NCBI GenBank assembly: GCA_905182995.1 | Contig: CAJJDP010000028.1 | Span: forward strand, 475,334 to 539,333 | Direction: 5' to 3' | DNA length: 64,000 nt | Source: Paramecium octaurelia | Lineage: Eukaryota > Ciliophora > Oligohymenophorea > Peniculida > Parameciidae | Part shown: positions 37,662-49,235 of the stretch, piece by piece | Numbering within the stretch: position 1 is the stretch's first letter | Layout of the letters: every line of letters starts with the position of its first letter | Translations under genes and position numbers: made by a program | Notes under the pieces: model-generated | Seen by the model: only the letters and a program-made list of their open reading frames with translations | What the model was told of the DNA's origin: nothing | Database searches by the model: none

Positions 37662-38326
37662 TTTTCAAAATATTATTTATTTAATGAAAATATCTTTTTT
37701 TCAAGAAAGGACTTAAATACATCTCATTTATTAAAACCAATCTTAATTATACATATTATGCTCACATAAATAAAAATGAAGAAAGAATTACATAATAAGA
37801 AATGGTAGCATCACAAATTCTGTTCTCCTGATATCAATAACACTTATAATCTTTTCCTACTCTACTTTATCTAATTTTCATTTACTACTTTTTACTTAAG
37901 TGTATATACTTATATATAATATTAATCTCGTCTATATTTCTATATAATGTTCTTTACAAATTATTTGTAAATATCCAAATGGTTTATTAAAACATATATA
38001 TAAATTAATATAAGCACAATATAGAATATGATAATTATTAATTATATATTTCAAGTTAATTATTTTAACAGAATACAAATAATAATTGTTTTATCTTGAT
38101 TATAAATCAAAAAACATAGTCTATTATAGACTAAATAATGAACTCTCTATGTTAAGTAAGATTCTAATCGAGTTTGATTTTAAGGAAAATTATAATTTTG
38201 ATTTATTAATTATTTTAATTTTTGATAATATTCTCACTATTTTTGATATTAAATTTTAGAATAAGAAGAATTTATAAACAGAGGATCATGAAATAAAATT
38301 TGAAACAAATAAATAAAAATAGTAAT
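37662..38326. other. AT-rich intergenic region, nothing recognised
   Basis: Long AT stretches with no supported frame, RNA or repeat. It separates the Cys-rich gene start from the coiled-coil gene stop on the same strand. Confidence 0.6.
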
Positions 38327-39534
38327 TCAGAAAAATCTTTGTTTATGATTATCTTCATTTATAAGAGACTTTAAATTTTTCATTTCCGAATCAAGTCTTA
38401 CAATTACTTTATCTGACTAATTAGTATTTTATTATTAGTAGAAATCATTATTTAATCTACCAAAAGACGAATTGAGTTATTTATCTTGCAGTATATTCTA
38501 TTATAAAATTATAATTTGTACTTGAAGAGTACTTAATCTCATTTCTCCACTTTAAATTTAATTATGAATTTGCAACTTCAATTAAGATATTATTTCTTAG
38601 TAGTGCTCATCCTTTTAATTAAGTTCTTGCCTTTTTAATTTTTCACAATCTCTTAATTTTGAACTTAAAATGAATATTTCCTCTAAACTAAATGATTACA
38701 GTACCTTGATATTTTTTAATTTCTTATTCCCTTAGATTTATTGCATTTTAATCCATTAACTTCAGCTATTTCAATTTTTCAGATGCTAAATTTTGTTCTA
38801 ATTAATTAATCTGCAATTTTTATTAATCTATAATTTTTTATTAATTGTCTAAATTATGCTAGTAGAACTATATTTATTCTTATAGACTCTAATTTTCTTA
38901 CTCAATATTTTTTAATTCTAATTCAAGTCTCATATTTTATTGAATATACTATTAATTTAAGGAAGAAGAATTAGCAAACATATTTTAAGATTGGTAATTG
39001 CTGTTATTGGTTGTAGTAATTATGTCACGTTTTGTATGCTATTTTGATTATTACTTTAATTCTTCTATCTAAATTTATAATTATCTTATCTCATTCTGCT
39101 ATTGATCGATCTTATTTTGTAATTCATTTTATTTTGGTTGTTCAGACCGCTTAGATGGACTAAATGTAATGTTCGAATTGTAATTATTGCCATTACATTA
39201 TTAATTCAATTCTTATATCCTACTTTGATATTCCTAGATAATTAACTCTGAACCTTTTGCTACTCTTGCCTTTAAAATATTTAATATTTACTCTGAGAGT
39301 TAATTGTTAATATTTAGATTTCCAGATTTACAACTCATTTTCTAATTTTTCATAAGATTATTTTCCCTAACAGAATTGTTCTAGCTCCAGATATTTAAAC
39401 TTCCAATACTCAACTTCCTTATTTACAAGTGTCTTCTCAACGTAATTATGGGTTACTTTTTTTTATACTTGGTTAGGTGAAACAGATGTTTGTTATTTAA
39501 CAGTTTTTGTTGGGGATTTACTAGAAAATTTCAT
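38327..39534 (-). CDS. Coiled-coil protein, Gln-rich (379 aa)
   Basis: Starts MKFSSKSPTKTVKQQTSVSP, a basic S/T-rich head, then continuous heptad coil (EVEYWKFKYLELEQFCQGKQ, LEQNLASEKLKQLKLMDQ, KLRDCEKLKRQELNQKDEHY). Introns: 39270-39291 (ends AAG), 38683-38704 and 38498-38521. The last is 24 nt with no in-frame TGA, so its removal is optional for the frame. It looks like a cytoskeletal or basal-body coiled coil; no family is recognised. It follows the 665-aa coiled-coil gene head-to-tail with an 87-bp gap and could be mistaken for its continuation. Confidence 0.78.
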
Positions 39535-39621
39535 TTATAAATAATAAATTTATTGAAGTTTTATTGTTGGAATATTGCAATTCACAATGAATAATTGTTT
39601 ATTATAGCTAATAAGAAAAAT

Positions 39622-41673
39622 TCAATTAATTTATCCTTTCCTTAGTGTTGAATTTTCTACTTTGTTCATGTATGAAACATTTCTAATTTCATTTAACCTA
39701 ATAATATAGACTTAAATATTTACTTTAAAGTTAATTGATGATTCATGCTCTTTAAGTTATTAATTGTAGTTTCTAATTCCAAGATTCTAGTGTTATATTC
39801 AACCTTAAGCTTTTCTTCAATTTTATCATAGTCTTATAAGAGTTTAACTGATTTTTCTCTGCTTTATCGTTCTCTATTAATAGCATCTTCCATCTATAAT
39901 TGAAGATTCTTTATTTTGTAAGTGTAGTCATCTTAAATTTATTCTAATCTTGACTCATAATGTCTTTTTGTTTTTGCAAGTTCTTCTAATTAATTTTAGC
40001 ATTATCTAGTTAGTGAATTTATTTTCCCTTTCTATGTCGATAATTCTTATGTTCGACTAGTTAATTCAGATCTAGTATGCTCTAGATTTTATTTGAGATC
40101 TGCATTATTATTTGTTAATGTCTTCACATAGGAATCATGAGATTGCTTTGCTAAATTAATTTCTGCTTCTTGATCAGTTAATTTTTATTCTAATAACGTA
40201 TTCTTTTCTGTTAATTCACTAATTTATCGTTATAAATCATCAGTTTATTAGTAATTGGTTTCAATATCTTACTTTAATCCATTCTCCATACGAGTAATTT
40301 CTATCTTTAGACTCTTTATTTCTTTTGTTAATCTATCATTTAATGTTGTAATTTAATTTGCTTCTTCATTCAATCTATGTATTTCATCCTCTCTTTATTC
40401 TATAATTATTTTATATCTATTTTTTAAACTATCTGATTATTTATCAAAGGTTTCTTTTAGATTAGTAATTTCCTCCCTATGTTTTGACATTTAATTCTAT
40501 AAAGTCTAATCAAATTATTGTTCTTTTAATTGATATCTGTCTTTTTCCATAACAGCATTTTCCCGCTCTTCTTTTAATTACTTAGTTAAAATCTTATAAT
40601 TTTCTTCTTTTTTTAATAAAATAGAGATTTTATTTTCATAGTTATCCATCATTTTAATTGTTTATTCCAAATTGCTCTTACTCTAATCTAGTTCTCTCTT
40701 TATTGCTCTGTTTTCATCCCTTAATTAATCAATTTCTCTCTCATTATGCACTTATTTATCAAATAACTCTCTTTCTTTTTTGTGCATCTCTTCCAACTCC
40801 TTTGATAATTCTGTTTGACTTAATTAACCCTTATTTTAAAGATTAACTATTTCTTATTTTAAGTTCTAATTCTAATGTTTCAACACTTTATTTTCATTTT
40901 CACTTTTACTGAACCTTTGAATATATTCTGTCTTTTCCTCCTCAGTAATAGCTACTAATTGGGTTTAATTCTAGAATTTATTCTCTAGTATGTCTAATTT
41001 AATCCTTAAATCATCTGATCCAATTTCTAAATTTTAGTTCAATTATTTTAAGTCTTATAATTAATTTAAATATTATTATTCGTTTCTAATCATCTAGTCA
41101 TTTCTTAATTATAGATCCTATATCTGACTTTCATATTATTTTAATTTATTGACATAGATGCTATTTTCCTCATTCAATAATCGAATTCTCTCTTCTAAGT
41201 CCTCCTTTTCTAATTCATTAAAAACATTCTTGATATTATTTGCACTACCTCCTCCTTGTTAATACAACCTAAGAAATTGTTCATTCTTGTCCTATAACTA
41301 TTTTCTGAGAAATGTGTTATCATCATTGACCATTTATATTCTGGCATCCATAGCAGCTAGATCATCCATTAATTTTTGAAGTATGACATCATAATTTTTA
41401 ATGTGATCTTCATAAACAATAAATAATGGTGCCAAATAAGATAAATCCGTTTGATGATTGATGTCTTAATGAATTACGTCAACTCGAGTAATTCCCAATC
41501 GCTTTAAACATTCATTAAGTTCCTTAGATAATCTTCCATCTATAAAATGTTAAAAATTATAATTTACTTGCATTAACTTAGAAGGAAAGTTCTGATTTTA
41601 ATGAGTTTATTTAATTTAACAGTTCTGCTTCTGTTTATTTTGGTTAAACCATTGACATTGGATGTCGTTACAT
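39622..41673 (-). CDS. Long coiled-coil protein (665 aa)
   Basis: The N-terminal 150 residues have a distinct helical head (LSKELNECLKRLGITRVDVI, LAPLFIVYEDHIKNYDVILQ, MVNDDNTFLRKQLQDKNEQF). About 500 residues of uninterrupted coiled coil follow. I checked the triplets from 39726 to about 41230 and found no TGA in frame. Introns: 41540-41567 and 39698-39723, both TAG. The start ATG-TAA (Met-Gln) is the first in frame; MSMVQP a few codons later is an alternative. Architecture is like centrosomal/ciliary coiled-coil proteins, without a firm match. Confidence 0.82.
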
Positions 41674-41777
41674 TTTGAAACTATTTGTTCTGTTATAAAT
41701 TAAATTAAATTTATATATTAAATTGTGTATATATAGTGTGATAAATTGTTTAAATTTTAATTATTTATAAATCATTA

Positions 41778-43306
41778 TCAATTAGACAAATCCCTTTTTT
41801 GATCTTCATATTACTTTCTAGTTATTTATTATTAACCCAACATCCCATATTTTAAGCAGTAATAAAATTACATCTCCTCTGGGGTATAAGTTAAGGTTTT
41901 GTCAAAATTATTATATAAATTTCCGATTTCACTTAATGGAGTCCTTTCTAAAATAAAGTCCTCAAAGCACTTTATGGATTAAGGACTTAAAGTGTTTTTA
42001 TGGATTTTTCTTGAATAGATAAAATATTTACAAAATCTTTTTTAGATAATTGCAGATTTCTTCTTTTGTATTAAGAAGTAGTTGAGGTGTAATTATGCCT
42101 TAACCAGGAGGTTGATTTGTAATTAAGCCTTAACCAGAAGGTTGATTTGTAATTATGCCTAAACCAGAAGGTTGATTTGTAATTATGCCTTAACTAGAAG
42201 GTTGAATTGTAATTATGCCTTAACCAGAAGGTTGATTTACAAATAAAATTTAATTAGGTAGAATTTATTAACTATTTATTTGTGGAGGTTTTGGTAAAAA
42301 AGGTTAAGGATTTATTGCACTATTTGGATTGGTCATTATTGGTTTAAAAACTGGCCTGGCAACTGGCAATCTCATCATTGTAAATCTATTACACTCTTCA
42401 TATAGAGTATCAAATGTCATTCTTTCTTATGGATTATAAACAATCATTCTTTCAATGAGATCTGCTAATTTTGGATTAATTCTTGCATTCAGTTTAAATT
42501 TATCAACTTTAATCTTGTTCATAAATTATCTAATTCCTGTTGGAGTTGTTTCACATGGATAACCTCCCATCACCAATTAATGTAATAGTATACCAAGCTA
42601 AATAAAAATTAGATAAATACAGAATAAACATCAGAAACACTTTTCTATTTGTCTTATTTCATTAGTCCAAATTTATTATCTAACTCAGAATCTTAAATCA
42701 ACGAATTTAATTCTGGTGATGCATAAAATGGTGTTCCTGCTTTTGTTAATTTAAAGTCATTTATTTTGCAAATTCTTCCAATTCCAAAGTCAGCCAATCT
42801 ATAGAACTTTTAACCATCAATATTTTAGATTAGAATGTTTTCTGGTTTAATATCTCTGTGAATCACATTTGATTCGTACAAAGCTTTATAACCATTTAAG
42901 AATTAGCTTAGAAAATCTATAACCATAGCTTCTTAGTAAACATTTATCTCTTTCCATTCCTTATCAAGATTAGATGCACATTTTTCCATTATCACAATAA
43001 GTTTTGAGGTGTCTTTATCATATTTTACATATTAAACTTAGACCAGATTTTGATTATCTTTATTTCTTTAAACAATTTCTGTTATTTATTTTTCCCTGCG
43101 AATATTCTTCTCTTATTACTCTTTATTAGAATTATTATCGCTATATATTTAAGTGATCTTATAATAATATGAATATATACTTTGGCACATAATTAGACTT
43201 AGCTATTATTTTTACAGTAGCAACCATATACAATGCCGTAATTACCCTTTCCGACCACGCTATTTGTATTGATTACATATTCATTATTCTCTCCAACGGT
43301 ATGCAT
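41778..43306 (-). CDS. Ser/Thr protein kinase with decapeptide-repeat tail
   Basis: Predicted 486 aa. The kinase domain is complete: VVGKGNYGIVYGC glycine loop, VIHRDIKPENILI, ADFGIGRI, AGTPFYASPEL and LGILLHQLVMGGYPC, so it is probably active. The tail carries five tandem 10-residue units (QPSGQGIITN and variants, DNA 42091-42240). Introns: 43158-43180 (ends AAG), 42598-42620 and 42010-42031 (ends AAG). The start is uncertain: an upstream ATG at about 43398 opens a frame that meets a TGA, so the ATG at 43306 just before the domain is used. General resemblance is to ULK/NEK-type kinases; I do not assign a family. Confidence 0.88.
42091..42240 (-). repeat. Five tandem 30-bp units coding a decapeptide
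   Basis: Five consecutive 30-bp units in register (aattatgccttaaccagaag then gttgatttgt). They differ by a few substitutions and encode Q-P-S-G-Q-G-I-I-T-N repeats in the tail of the kinase. Exact unit length keeps the frame whatever the copy number. Confidence 0.95.
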
Positions 43307-43434
43307 TTCTTTCTTATTTTATTTAATAGAATTTGATAATCAATAAATTTGCCTTTTGATTTTCAAAATTGAGGTAAACTCATAGTTAGATTACGCCATG
43401 TGCATATATATATATTAATTTTTTTTCATTTCCA

Positions 43435-43632
43435 TCATCGTGTTAATGGAATTTTCAAATCCTTATTTATACTATCACAACTGATTCTATTAGCCCTTTC
43501 ATTGTCATAAAATAATCTGCTCTTTATATCCAACCTATTATCGACCTTTAATATAATTTTAACTAGCAATAAGTATAAAACATGAAAACATAGTACTGAA
43601 AATAAAATTCTATAATTTAAGACTTGATTCAT
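43435..43632 (-). CDS. Possible small membrane or secreted protein (65 aa)
   Basis: Begins MNQVLNYRILFSVLCFHVLY, a signal-anchor-like stretch, followed by a polar segment (DNRLDIKSRLFYDNERANRI) and a true TGA. There are no TAA/TAG codons inside. Size and composition suit a small membrane protein, but no family is recognised and the neighbourhood is spacer. Confidence 0.4.
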   Translation of the reverse strand: MNQVLNYRILFSVLCFHVLYLLLVKIILKVDNRLDIKSRLFYDNERANRISCDSINKDLKIPLTR

Positions 43633-44105
43633 TGAAGTTTAATAGAAAAGAATTAAAATCATAGTGAAAAAATATAAGAATTTAATTGCCTGGTTTAACT
43701 TATTTGAGAAGTTGCTATATTAGATCAAATATTTCAATTTGATTGATTGATTAATCTTTGGATATTAATCCAATAGGAATTCTTGTTCTATTTTATATAT
43801 TTAATATGAGAATCTTTTACTACTTTAACCATTTCCTTAATCTAAAATTTATTGCTTGGTTTTATAATAGATTTCCAATAATTACTTCATTATAGTGATG
43901 AATTGCAGATATAGATAAGGGATATATTTATAAGTAAACATTATAATTTGAAAATCTAGAATGATAATTTCCATATTTAAAAAATGTGAGCTCTTTCTAA
44001 AGATTGTTATTCTGGGGATATAAATAATAAGGAATATTATTTTAGTCAGTTTAAGATAAATTTTATTGATTATATTTATAAAAATTTGTCAGTTAATCAA
44101 TACAA
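43633..44105. other. Intergenic spacer, nothing recognised
   Basis: AT-rich region upstream of the Aurora kinase. No frame, repeat or RNA is supported. Confidence 0.55.
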
Positions 44106-45651
44106 ATGTAGAGAAAAATAGAGTGCTATAACAAAGGACTATTTAATTCAATGTCATAATTTGAACCTAAATATAGACCCAACGGTAAGACTAGTTTAGG
44201 TACTGGATCTTTCGGAACAGTTAATTTGGTGCAGAATATCAAATCAAAACAACTTTATGCTATAAAATCCATATAATAAAGCAACATACAAACCCCATAT
44301 GAATAGGAAGGAGTTGAAAGAGAAATTAAAGTCCATTTAAAGTGTCGACATCCAAATATTGTTAACCTATATGATAGTTTTATCGAACAAGGGAATGTGT
44401 ATATGGTATTGGAGTATGCTGAAAATGGGAATCTATATAATTATGTACAAAGAAGAAAGAGATTGGAAGAAAAGGAAGCCTGCAAATACTTCATATAGAC
44501 TTGTAAAGCATTGTAATATTTACATGAAATGAATGTTTTCCATAGAGATATAAAAGTATAATATCAAATTTATTGATTAAAGCCTGAAAATTTGTTGCTT
44601 GATAATAATAATGACATCAAATTATGTGATTTTGGGTGGTGTGCTGAGAATATCCACCTAAAAAGAAAGACGTTTTGTGGAACATATGAATACATGGCTC
44701 CAGAAATAGTATCTGATTTACCATATGACTATAAAATAGACATCTGGTCAGTTGGAGTACTATTGTATGAATTATTGCATGGTTATGCTCCATTTAAAGG
44801 AAAGGAATATAAGGAAATAGCATAAAATATTAAGAATGGTTTGATTCGATATTCTAGTACAATTAGTTAGGATGCATAAGAATTGATCAAAAATATTTTA
44901 CAAAAAGATCCCTAATCAAGACTAACTTTTAAGGATATTTACTAATCTGCTTTTGTCTAGAGATGTTTTCCTTAATAATAAGGATGTAAAATTAATTAAA
45001 TTATATCATAGAATTGAAAATATCAATGTCTCCAAAATCTAGTACTTCGATTGATCAAAATTCAATACAAAAATATCAATCTCCTTTAATTAGTCATAAA
45101 TAACAACCTTTTGGTAGACTAAATTAAACTAATACAAATAACAACCTAAACAATTCTTCTTCCTTGAGTATTAAATCTCCTAACATTTCTAAAACCAGAG
45201 TTGATTCTAAAAAGTCATAAAATATCTTTGATGATATAAAAAAGAAAATTATCTATGAATAAACTAGTCCTCTAAGAGATGCTACAAATATGCATAAAAG
45301 AAATTAAGCTAGTCTGACAAATTTAATAAAAAGTTCAAACACTAAACTCAATACCATAAAAAGTCCATAGCCAAAAAAAATATAACTTAGTAAATACTGT
45401 ACTAAATCCAAAAACTTTGATGAGAATGGAACTGTTAAATTGTTAGATTAGTTTAAATCAATGCCATCCTTCACAATTGAAGATTAAAAGCCAACATATG
45501 AGGAAGAACATAAATTAAATATAAAAACTGATAGAGTCAAAGGGTAATTGATAATTATATTATTGTAAGGTTTAAAAAGGACCCTTAGTAGTCGTAAGAT
45601 CTGGACAAGATCTTAAAAATGTATCTCAGCATGTGTAGCAGCAGATCCTGA
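44106..45651 (+). CDS. Aurora-type protein kinase
   Basis: Predicted 488 aa, a mitotic or ciliary Ser/Thr kinase. Gly loop LGTGSFGTVNL, AIK Lys, VFHRDIKPENLLL, and the Aurora hallmark CDFGWCAE followed by RKTFCGTYEYMAPEIV with the activating Thr. Then KIDIWSVGVLLYELLHGYAPF. The C-terminal 200 residues are polar and S/N/K-rich, unlike animal Auroras; this extension is joined by the intron 44986-45011. Other introns: 44556-44582 (AAG, inside the HRD-KPEN loop) and 45544-45569 (AAG). The first of two in-frame ATGs is used; MSQFEPKY 15 codons later is equally good. Confidence 0.9.
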
Positions 45652-45995
45652 TTACTTATATATAAAATAATACTACTTATCAATCATTCCGATACTAAGA
45701 AAATGTTGTTGTAATTTCTTAAAATAATCTAAAGAAATTACATCTCAAAAGAAATTATACTTCTATCTACTTGTTGTAAATGGTTAATTATATTATTTCT
45801 ATTGTAATTGAATTATTTCTTTAATAAATTAGATACTAGAATTTACAAAATCCTAATATGGCATTCAATATCTTTGAAATTAATGTCTGCTCTTTTAATT
45901 ATAATTATTTTAATGTATTAATTGAATTTAGAAGAAGATTACCAATAATTAAATATTATTGATAACTAAATTTATCAATTATTTAAAAATAATTA
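45652..45995. other. Spacer at the left edge of the second duplicated segment
   Basis: AT-rich; only short frames such as MAFNIFEINVCSFNYNYF, none convincing. Confidence 0.5.
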
Positions 45996-46286
45996 ATGCT
46001 GGTTGAAAATGTTTATATGTAATCAAATCTAGTATTTGTGTCCTAAATTCCGAGAAATATACTAATTCTTGAATTCTCATTAGCTGAATAAGAGGAGGAA
46101 CAAAAGAAATCTATCTAAATTTTATTTATATAAATAGCTGATTTTCTTTACAAATAAGGATATTAGTAAAATGTTACTTATTTGAACTGGAATTATGTAC
46201 TATTTGCTATAGCGCTATTTTAGATTGATTCTGACTCTAAATATAATAATTTGTGTGTTGATATTGAGAAATCATTTAAAGAATGA
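45996..46286 (+). CDS. Small hypothetical protein (copy 1)
   Basis: A 96-aa frame beginning MLVENVYMQSNLVFVSQIPR and continuing LEFSLAEQEEEQKKSIQIL and NWNYVLFAIALFQIDSDS to a TGA. The mixture of hydrophobic strand-like and acidic helical segments with TAA/TAG Gln codons looks genuine, but no domain is recognised. It may be one exon of a longer gene. Confidence 0.5.
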
Positions 46287-46531
46287 AAGTTTCATATTTA
46301 CAGCTGTCCTCATCATCAGATTATCAACATTAAATGAAAATGTATTTTGATCGAGCATGACAAGTAAGTAATCTAATTATTTACAAACATTTATTTGATT
46401 TCAAGATTAATATCAGTATATAATTAGCTTTATAAATTAGGATTTGTAAATGTACTATTTGAAGAAACTTATGTTGATACTTTTAAATCGGAATAATTCC
46501 ATTAAAATTATAATATAAAATATAAATCTTA

Positions 46532-46929
46532 ATGAATAGCAGTGAAAGTGTGATTGGAGTGAAAACCAGGTCCATGAATGTATGTGAAAGGGTGCTTCAA
46601 CCAAGAATAAAAAGGGACTATTGTCACATTTCTAAGGAAAAGAAAGCATAATTGATTTAGACTGTACTGAAACAAAAATGTAAAATAAAGAAAGTAAGAT
46701 AATTTCAATATGAAAGATAGCAAGAGATTTAAATATTAACTATGCAACTGCTAAAACTATACTTCATTGTTTTAAGAAAAAATAAATAGCCTTTGATGCA
46801 GATCCTGAAGTCAAAAGGGTGTCAGTTGGCTCAATTAAGGAAGGCTCTAAACTTTGGGTCTAAATTAAAGTGGCCGATTAGATAATTAACCATTTTGAAT
46901 ATTTCAATGAAATCAAGAGAATCTAATGA
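46532..46929 (+). CDS. Small helix-turn-helix protein (copy 1)
   Basis: Predicted 124 aa after removing the intron 46694-46716 (23 nt, ends AAG). The basic N-terminus (VLQPRIKRDYCHISKEKKAQ) leads into an HTH: LKQKCKIKKIARDLNINYAT then AKTILHCFKKKQ. The pattern 'A..LNINY.TAK.I' is that of psq/transposase-type HTH domains. It is probably DNA-binding, perhaps derived from a transposase. A further open segment (HYYCCLNSHVQNLLRQYQIN) lies downstream in another frame and could be a second exon. The antisense ORF at 46529-46723 is its shadow. Confidence 0.65.
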
Positions 46930-47137
46930 TATATTTTTAAACCTTCTTCACAATCATTAATCTACACACTATTATTGCTGTCTCAATTCTCATGTCTAAA
47001 ATTTGTTACGTCAATATCAAATTAATGGAAATCATATTACAAAGACCACGATAGAAGAAGAATTGATTATCTTAATTTATAAATAAATGAAGTTGGAAGT
47101 CATGAAGGATTGATTATTTATAGAGAAATGTACATTG
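46930..47137. other. Open segment downstream of the HTH gene
   Basis: A frame near 46970-47120 reads HVQNLLRQYQINGNHITKTT then IEEELIILIYKQ and stops at TGA. It looks coding, but no acceptable intron links it to the HTH protein. Confidence 0.35.
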
Positions 47138-47138
47138 N
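47138..47138. other. Single N contig join
   Basis: Ambiguous base between two copies of the same 1,330-bp sequence. Confidence 0.95.
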
Positions 47139-47326
47139 TTGAATTATTTCTTTAATAAATTAGATACTAGAATTTACAAAATCCTAATATGGCATTCAAT
47201 ATCTTTGAAATTAATGTCTGCTCTTTTAATTATAATTATTTTAATGTATTAATTGAATTTAGAAGAAGATTACCAATAATTAAATATTATTGATAACTAA
47301 ATTTATCAATTATTTAAAAATAATTA

Positions 47327-47617
47327 ATGCTGGTTGAAAATGTTTATATGTAATCAAATCTAGTATTTGTGTCCTAAATTCCGAGAAATATACTAATTCT
47401 TGAATTCTCATTAGCTGAATAAGAGGAGGAACAAAAGAAATCTATCTAAATTTTATTTATATAAATAGCTGATTTTCTTTACAAATAAGGATATTAGTAA
47501 AATGTTACTTATTTGAACTGGAATTATGTACTATTTGCTATAGCGCTATTTTAGATTGATTCTGACTCTAAATATAATAATTTGTGTGTTGATATTGAGA
47601 AATCATTTAAAGAATGA
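47327..47617 (+). CDS. Small hypothetical protein (copy 2, probable assembly duplicate)
   Basis: Same 96-aa frame as at 45996-46286. Confidence 0.45.
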
Positions 47618-47862
47618 AAGTTTCATATTTACAGCTGTCCTCATCATCAGATTATCAACATTAAATGAAAATGTATTTTGATCGAGCATGACAAGTAAGT
47701 AATCTAATTATTTACAAACATTTATTTGATTTCAAGATTAATATCAGTATATAATTAGCTTTATAAATTAGGATTTGTAAATGTACTATTTGAAGAAACT
47801 TATGTTGATACTTTTAAATCGGAATAATTCCATTAAAATTATAATATAAAATATAAATCTTA

Positions 47863-48260
47863 ATGAATAGCAGTGAAAGTGTGATTGGAGTGAAAACCAG
47901 GTCCATGAATGTATGTGAAAGGGTGCTTCAACCAAGAATAAAAAGGGACTATTGTCACATTTCTAAGGAAAAGAAAGCATAATTGATTTAGACTGTACTG
48001 AAACAAAAATGTAAAATAAAGAAAGTAAGATAATTTCAATATGAAAGATAGCAAGAGATTTAAATATTAACTATGCAACTGCTAAAACTATACTTCATTG
48101 TTTTAAGAAAAAATAAATAGCCTTTGATGCAGATCCTGAAGTCAAAAGGGTGTCAGTTGGCTCAATTAAGGAAGGCTCTAAACTTTGGGTCTAAATTAAA
48201 GTGGCCGATTAGATAATTAACCATTTTGAATATTTCAATGAAATCAAGAGAATCTAATGA
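47863..48260 (+). CDS. Small helix-turn-helix protein (copy 2, probable assembly duplicate)
   Basis: Same gene as at 46532-46929, with its intron at 48025-48047. It counts as one locus if the duplication is an assembly artefact. Confidence 0.6.
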
Positions 48261-49235
48261 TATATTTTTAAACCTTCTTCACAATCATTAATCTACACAC
48301 TATTATTGCTGTCTCAATTCTCATGTCTAAAATTTGTTACGTCAATATCAAATTAATGGAAATCATATTACAAAGACCACGATAGAAGAAGAATTGATTA
48401 TCTTAATTTATAAATAAATGAAGTTGGAAGTCATGAAGGATTGATTATTTATAGAGAAATGTACATTGCTTACTACCTTATACTTTTAAAAAAGAAGTCA
48501 ATTTAAGCATAAATTTGTTTCTTTAGTTCAGTGATTTCAGCAATATTATAGAATATAAAATATATTTGTATTATTTCAACCCACCTTTGACATTATTAAT
48601 AAATATACTTTAATATTCCAGCATCTCTCAAATAACAATTAGTCAAACCATTTATCATCAAACTATTCATATTGATTATTTCATAATAAAATAAATTTTT
48701 AGTTTCATAAATTGAATTGTATTTATTTAGCATAACAAAAAATTAATACGTCAACATTGTATAAAACATAATATTTTTAGGAATTGATTTAATCTGCTCC
48801 TATTTATATCACTTTTCAAAATATTGTATAGTGATTTTACAATTAGTAGCATTTTAATTCACTATTCATTCGCCGATAAGACAAAAATATTACATTTTTT
48901 ATTTCAGTTTACAATTTTTATATTCAATTTTCAAAAATTTTTATATTACATTAAATATAAATAAGACTAAGGATTTGATATCCAAGAATCTATAGTCATA
49001 TTTCTATTTTATGAATGTGCTAAATTTATCTTGTGATTCGAAATAATTTAATTTATATCCTTTTCTAAAGATATTTGTCTTCCATCAATAATATAGTTTA
49101 CATATAACAAAACATGATTCTATCTATTAAACTGATTAATTATAAAATAATTTAATACTAAACTATGGAAATAATAATATGAAATTTTAATAATAAATGA
49201 AAAATAACAATTAAAAACATAATCCATAATGGAAA
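48261..49235. other. AT-rich intergenic region
   Basis: Apart from the second copy of the open segment near 48300-48450 I see no supported gene, RNA or repeat. Confidence 0.55.

Larger units (their letters stand above)
45808..47137. repeat. First copy of the second N-joined duplicate
   Basis: 1,330 bp that recurs at 47139-48468 after the single N at 47138. It has the same pattern and nearly the same length as the duplicate at 9327-11971, so it is almost certainly an unmerged contig overlap. Confidence 0.9.
47139..48468. repeat. Second copy of the second N-joined duplicate
   Basis: Repeats 45808-47137 at an offset of 1,331 bp; unique sequence resumes at 48469. Confidence 0.9.

Noticed and set aside
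38327..41673. One 1,090-aa coiled-coil gene on the minus strand
   Set aside because: The codon arithmetic allows it, but the frame meets a TGA at 39622 and a new Met-led frame begins at 39534; two head-to-tail genes fit every segment.
46529..46723. Hydrophobic minus-strand ORF (also at 47860-48054)
   Set aside because: It is the exact antisense of the helix-turn-helix gene, has no TAA/TAG Gln codons and appears twice only because the region is duplicated.
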